Below are positions 62,766 through 64,000 of a stretch of 64,000 nt of DNA, one piece after another (the stretch's first letter is position 1; each line of letters opens with the position of its first letter). Under the pieces are notes generated by a model. The model was not told the DNA's origin. It searched no databases and saw nothing but the letters and a program-made list of their open reading frames with translations. The DNA is from Verrucomicrobiota bacterium. Lineage in GTDB: Bacteria; Verrucomicrobiota; Verrucomicrobiia; Verrucomicrobiales; DEV007. The position numbers and the translations under genes were made by a program. The stretch spans positions 1 through 64,000 of the forward strand of contig JAGWVU010000024.1 in the NCBI GenBank assembly GCA_018970725.1, written 5' to 3'.

Positions 62766-63521
62766 TCATTCCCGCTGATAGCGGTGCCGATAGGCCAACG
62801 GAGTCATCCCCGTCACCGCGCGGAAACGCTTCGTGAGGTGACTCTGGTCACAAAAACCGGTCGCGGCCGCGATCTCCCCCACCGATTGCCGGGTGGTGGC
62901 CAACAGGCGCTGGGCCTCCTGAACCCGCAGGGACAGCACATATTCCATCGGGGAGAGCCGGAGCAAACGCCGGAATCGCCGGTTGAATTGGGACACCGAA
63001 AGCCCCGCGAGGCCGGCCAGAGCTTCCGCGCTGATTTCATCGAAAAGATGGGTTTCGATGTGGTTGATCACCCGCTGCAACTCGCCGAAGTAAGCCCGCT
63101 GATCCTCCGGGGTGGCGATCGGCCGCATGAATCCGGCGAGCCCGAGCAGCTCTCCCTGCGGGTCGAAAAGCGGTGTCTTGCTGCAAATGAACCAGCGCGG
63201 CGTGCCGCGGATATGGGGCACCAGCCAAACCTCGTTCCAAACCGGCTCCCGGGTGGCAAACACCACCCGGTCATTCGCGGCATACGCTTCCGCCAGCACG
63301 GGGGGGAAATATTCGCCCGCAGTGCGGCCGATGAGATCCTCCTCGCGGGTCAGATCGTAAGTCACCAAGTGGAGGGCGTTGCACAAAACATAACGGCATT
63401 GCAGATCCTTCACGAACACGCAGGCCTGGGGTGAGGAAGCCATGAGGCGAAGGGGCGAAAGAAGCGTTGGATTGCGGCGGAAAAAAAACTCCTGAAACTG
63501 ACGTGCTTCTTGGGGGCTCAT
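62766..63521 (-). CDS. AraC family transcriptional regulator with a PAS domain
   Basis: This 251-residue regulator has an N-terminal PAS-like domain (about 25-130: ACVFVKDLQCRYVLCNALHL, then LIGRTAGEYFPPVLAEAYAA and WFICSKTPLFDPQGELLGLA) and a C-terminal AraC DNA-binding domain (about 150-248) with two helix-turn-helix units: SAEALAGLAGLSVSQFNRRF and SVGEIAAATGFCDQSHLTKR. The PAS part could sense a ligand or redox signal. It is divergent from a DUF1501 gene (93 bp), and a palindrome lies just upstream of its start. Confidence 0.92.
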   Translation of the reverse strand: MSPQEARQFQEFFFRRNPTLLSPLRLMASSPQACVFVKDLQCRYVLCNALHLVTYDLTREEDLIGRTAGEYFPPVLAEAYAANDRVVFATREPVWNEVWLVPHIRGTPRWFICSKTPLFDPQGELLGLAGFMRPIATPEDQRAYFGELQRVINHIETHLFDEISAEALAGLAGLSVSQFNRRFRRLLRLSPMEYVLSLRVQEAQRLLATTRQSVGEIAAATGFCDQSHLTKRFRAVTGMTPLAYRHRYQRE

Positions 63522-63534
63522 GCGCGGAATCTAC

Positions 63535-63549
63535 CAAAAGCAGCTTTTG
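63535..63549. promoter_or_regulatory. 15-bp palindrome between the AraC gene and a DUF1501 gene
   Basis: CAAAAGC at 63535-63541 and GCTTTTG at 63543-63549 are exact inverted copies around one central A. It sits 13 bp upstream of the AraC-type start codon and 65 bp upstream of the DUF1501 start. Its place suits an operator used by the regulator itself or by another dimeric protein. Confidence 0.5.
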
Positions 63550-63614
63550 TGATACAAGACGATCGTCAATCCGGTGACTAGAATGACCGGCGAAACAAAA
63601 CCCACCGAACCGCT

Positions 63615-64000
63615 ATGTTTGATTTTCTCGCGGAAAGCAAGGCGCCCCTGTGCGGTCGCGAATTCTCCCGACGCTCCTTTCTCCAGATCGGCGCCCTGGG
63701 ACCGATCGGCCTGTCACTCCCGCAGTTCCTCGCGGCGAAGGAGCACGGTCAGGTGAAGGGGGATGATTCCAAATCCTGCATCCTCATCTTCAACCTCGGC
63801 GGCCCGAGCCATCTCGATCTGTGGGACATGAAGCCCGAGGCCCCGGCCGAGATCCGCGGGCCTTTCCAGCCCATTCCCAGCAAGGTTCCGGGTTTCCAGC
63901 TCTCGGAGATCCTTCCGCTGCATGCCAGGATCACGGACAAATTCTCCCTGATCCGCTCCTGCCACCATGACGGGGCGGCGGTGCACGACGCCGGATGGCA
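63615..64000 (+). CDS. DUF1501 family secreted protein, cut by the window edge
   Basis: The first 128 residues or so of a second DUF1501 protein run off the right edge. It starts MFDFLAESKAPLCGREFSRR with a twin-Arg SFLQIGALGPIG leader, followed by SCILIFNLGGPSHLDLWDMK and FQLSEILPLHARITDKFSLI, then CHHDGAAVH. The leader and DUF1501 features are clear. ATG 63615 is the first suitable start. The divergent AraC-type regulator and palindrome upstream could control it. DUF1549/DUF1553 partners, if any, would lie outside the window. Confidence 0.9.
   Translation, partial: MFDFLAESKAPLCGREFSRRSFLQIGALGPIGLSLPQFLAAKEHGQVKGDDSKSCILIFNLGGPSHLDLWDMKPEAPAEIRGPFQPIPSKVPGFQLSEILPLHARITDKFSLIRSCHHDGAAVHDAGW

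Overview
The window is a GC-rich (roughly 60-65% by eye), gene-dense piece of a chromosome. It reads as a Gram-negative, LPS-making, peptidoglycan-making member of the PVC superphylum, most likely a Verrucomicrobiota bacterium. The reasons are two DUF1501 secreted proteins with Tat-type leaders (one at each end of the window), a pair of secreted sulfatases, a Tat-exported Gfo/Idh oxidoreductase, a DUF5069 protein, a Uma2-type nuclease, and the lipid A genes lpxI and lpxB. This placement is an inference from gene families; no rRNA, tRNA, CRISPR array, insertion sequence or prophage was seen.

Layout. 1-2.6 kb: a possible gene end, a DUF1501 protein, a DUF4404-like protein and a universal stress protein. 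2.6-7.2 kb: photolyase, then an overlapping lipid A operon (lpxI, a Gfo/Idh dehydrogenase, lpxB). 7.2-11.4 kb: a translationally coupled operon of one secreted hypothetical and two sulfatases, a very long intergenic hairpin, and an ABM monooxygenase. 11.5-16.8 kb: small proteins, then the fatty-acid/phospholipid start operon yceD-rpmF-plsX-fabH-tatD on the minus strand and aat facing away from it. 16.8-21.8 kb: a cell-wall block with a D,D-carboxypeptidase, an L,D-transpeptidase, and a class A PBP whose transpeptidase active site looks degraded. 21.9-32.4 kb: a MidA-type methyltransferase, a YdjM-like membrane protein, queC, SMP-30, GHL10 hydrolase, Uma2, a CrtC/AttH-like protein, an M42-like peptidase and fabF. 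32.6-41.1 kb: GNAT/NTF2/DUF5069, Gfo/Idh, a VWA protein, two tandem Cys/Met PLP enzymes and a glycosyltransferase. 41.2-47.9 kb: a SWIM-SNF2 helicase divergent from a solitary ParA, treZ and a YhcH protein. 48-57.2 kb: DhaKL and an aldolase/dehydrogenase, then a minus-strand run from a TPP riboswitch through thiC, a lipoprotein, hflK, hflC and a glyoxalase. 57.3-64 kb: LptF/G permease, a secreted nuclease with a ComEA-like HhH tail, rplI, avtA, an STN-like lipoprotein, a second SMP-30, a PAS-AraC regulator with a palindrome upstream, and a DUF1501 protein cut by the window end.

Most genes are ordinary housekeeping or secreted catabolic functions. The observations most worth checking are: the GT51 protein lacking the Ser and Lys of its transpeptidase motif next to an L,D-transpeptidase; the 24-nt-arm hairpin near 11.0 kb; the dehydrogenase embedded between lpxI and lpxB (possible 3-amino lipid A); hflKC lying downstream of a TPP riboswitch; and a fungal-type cystathionine gamma-synthase in tandem with a bacterial one. 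All assignments were made by reading translated motifs; no database search was run.
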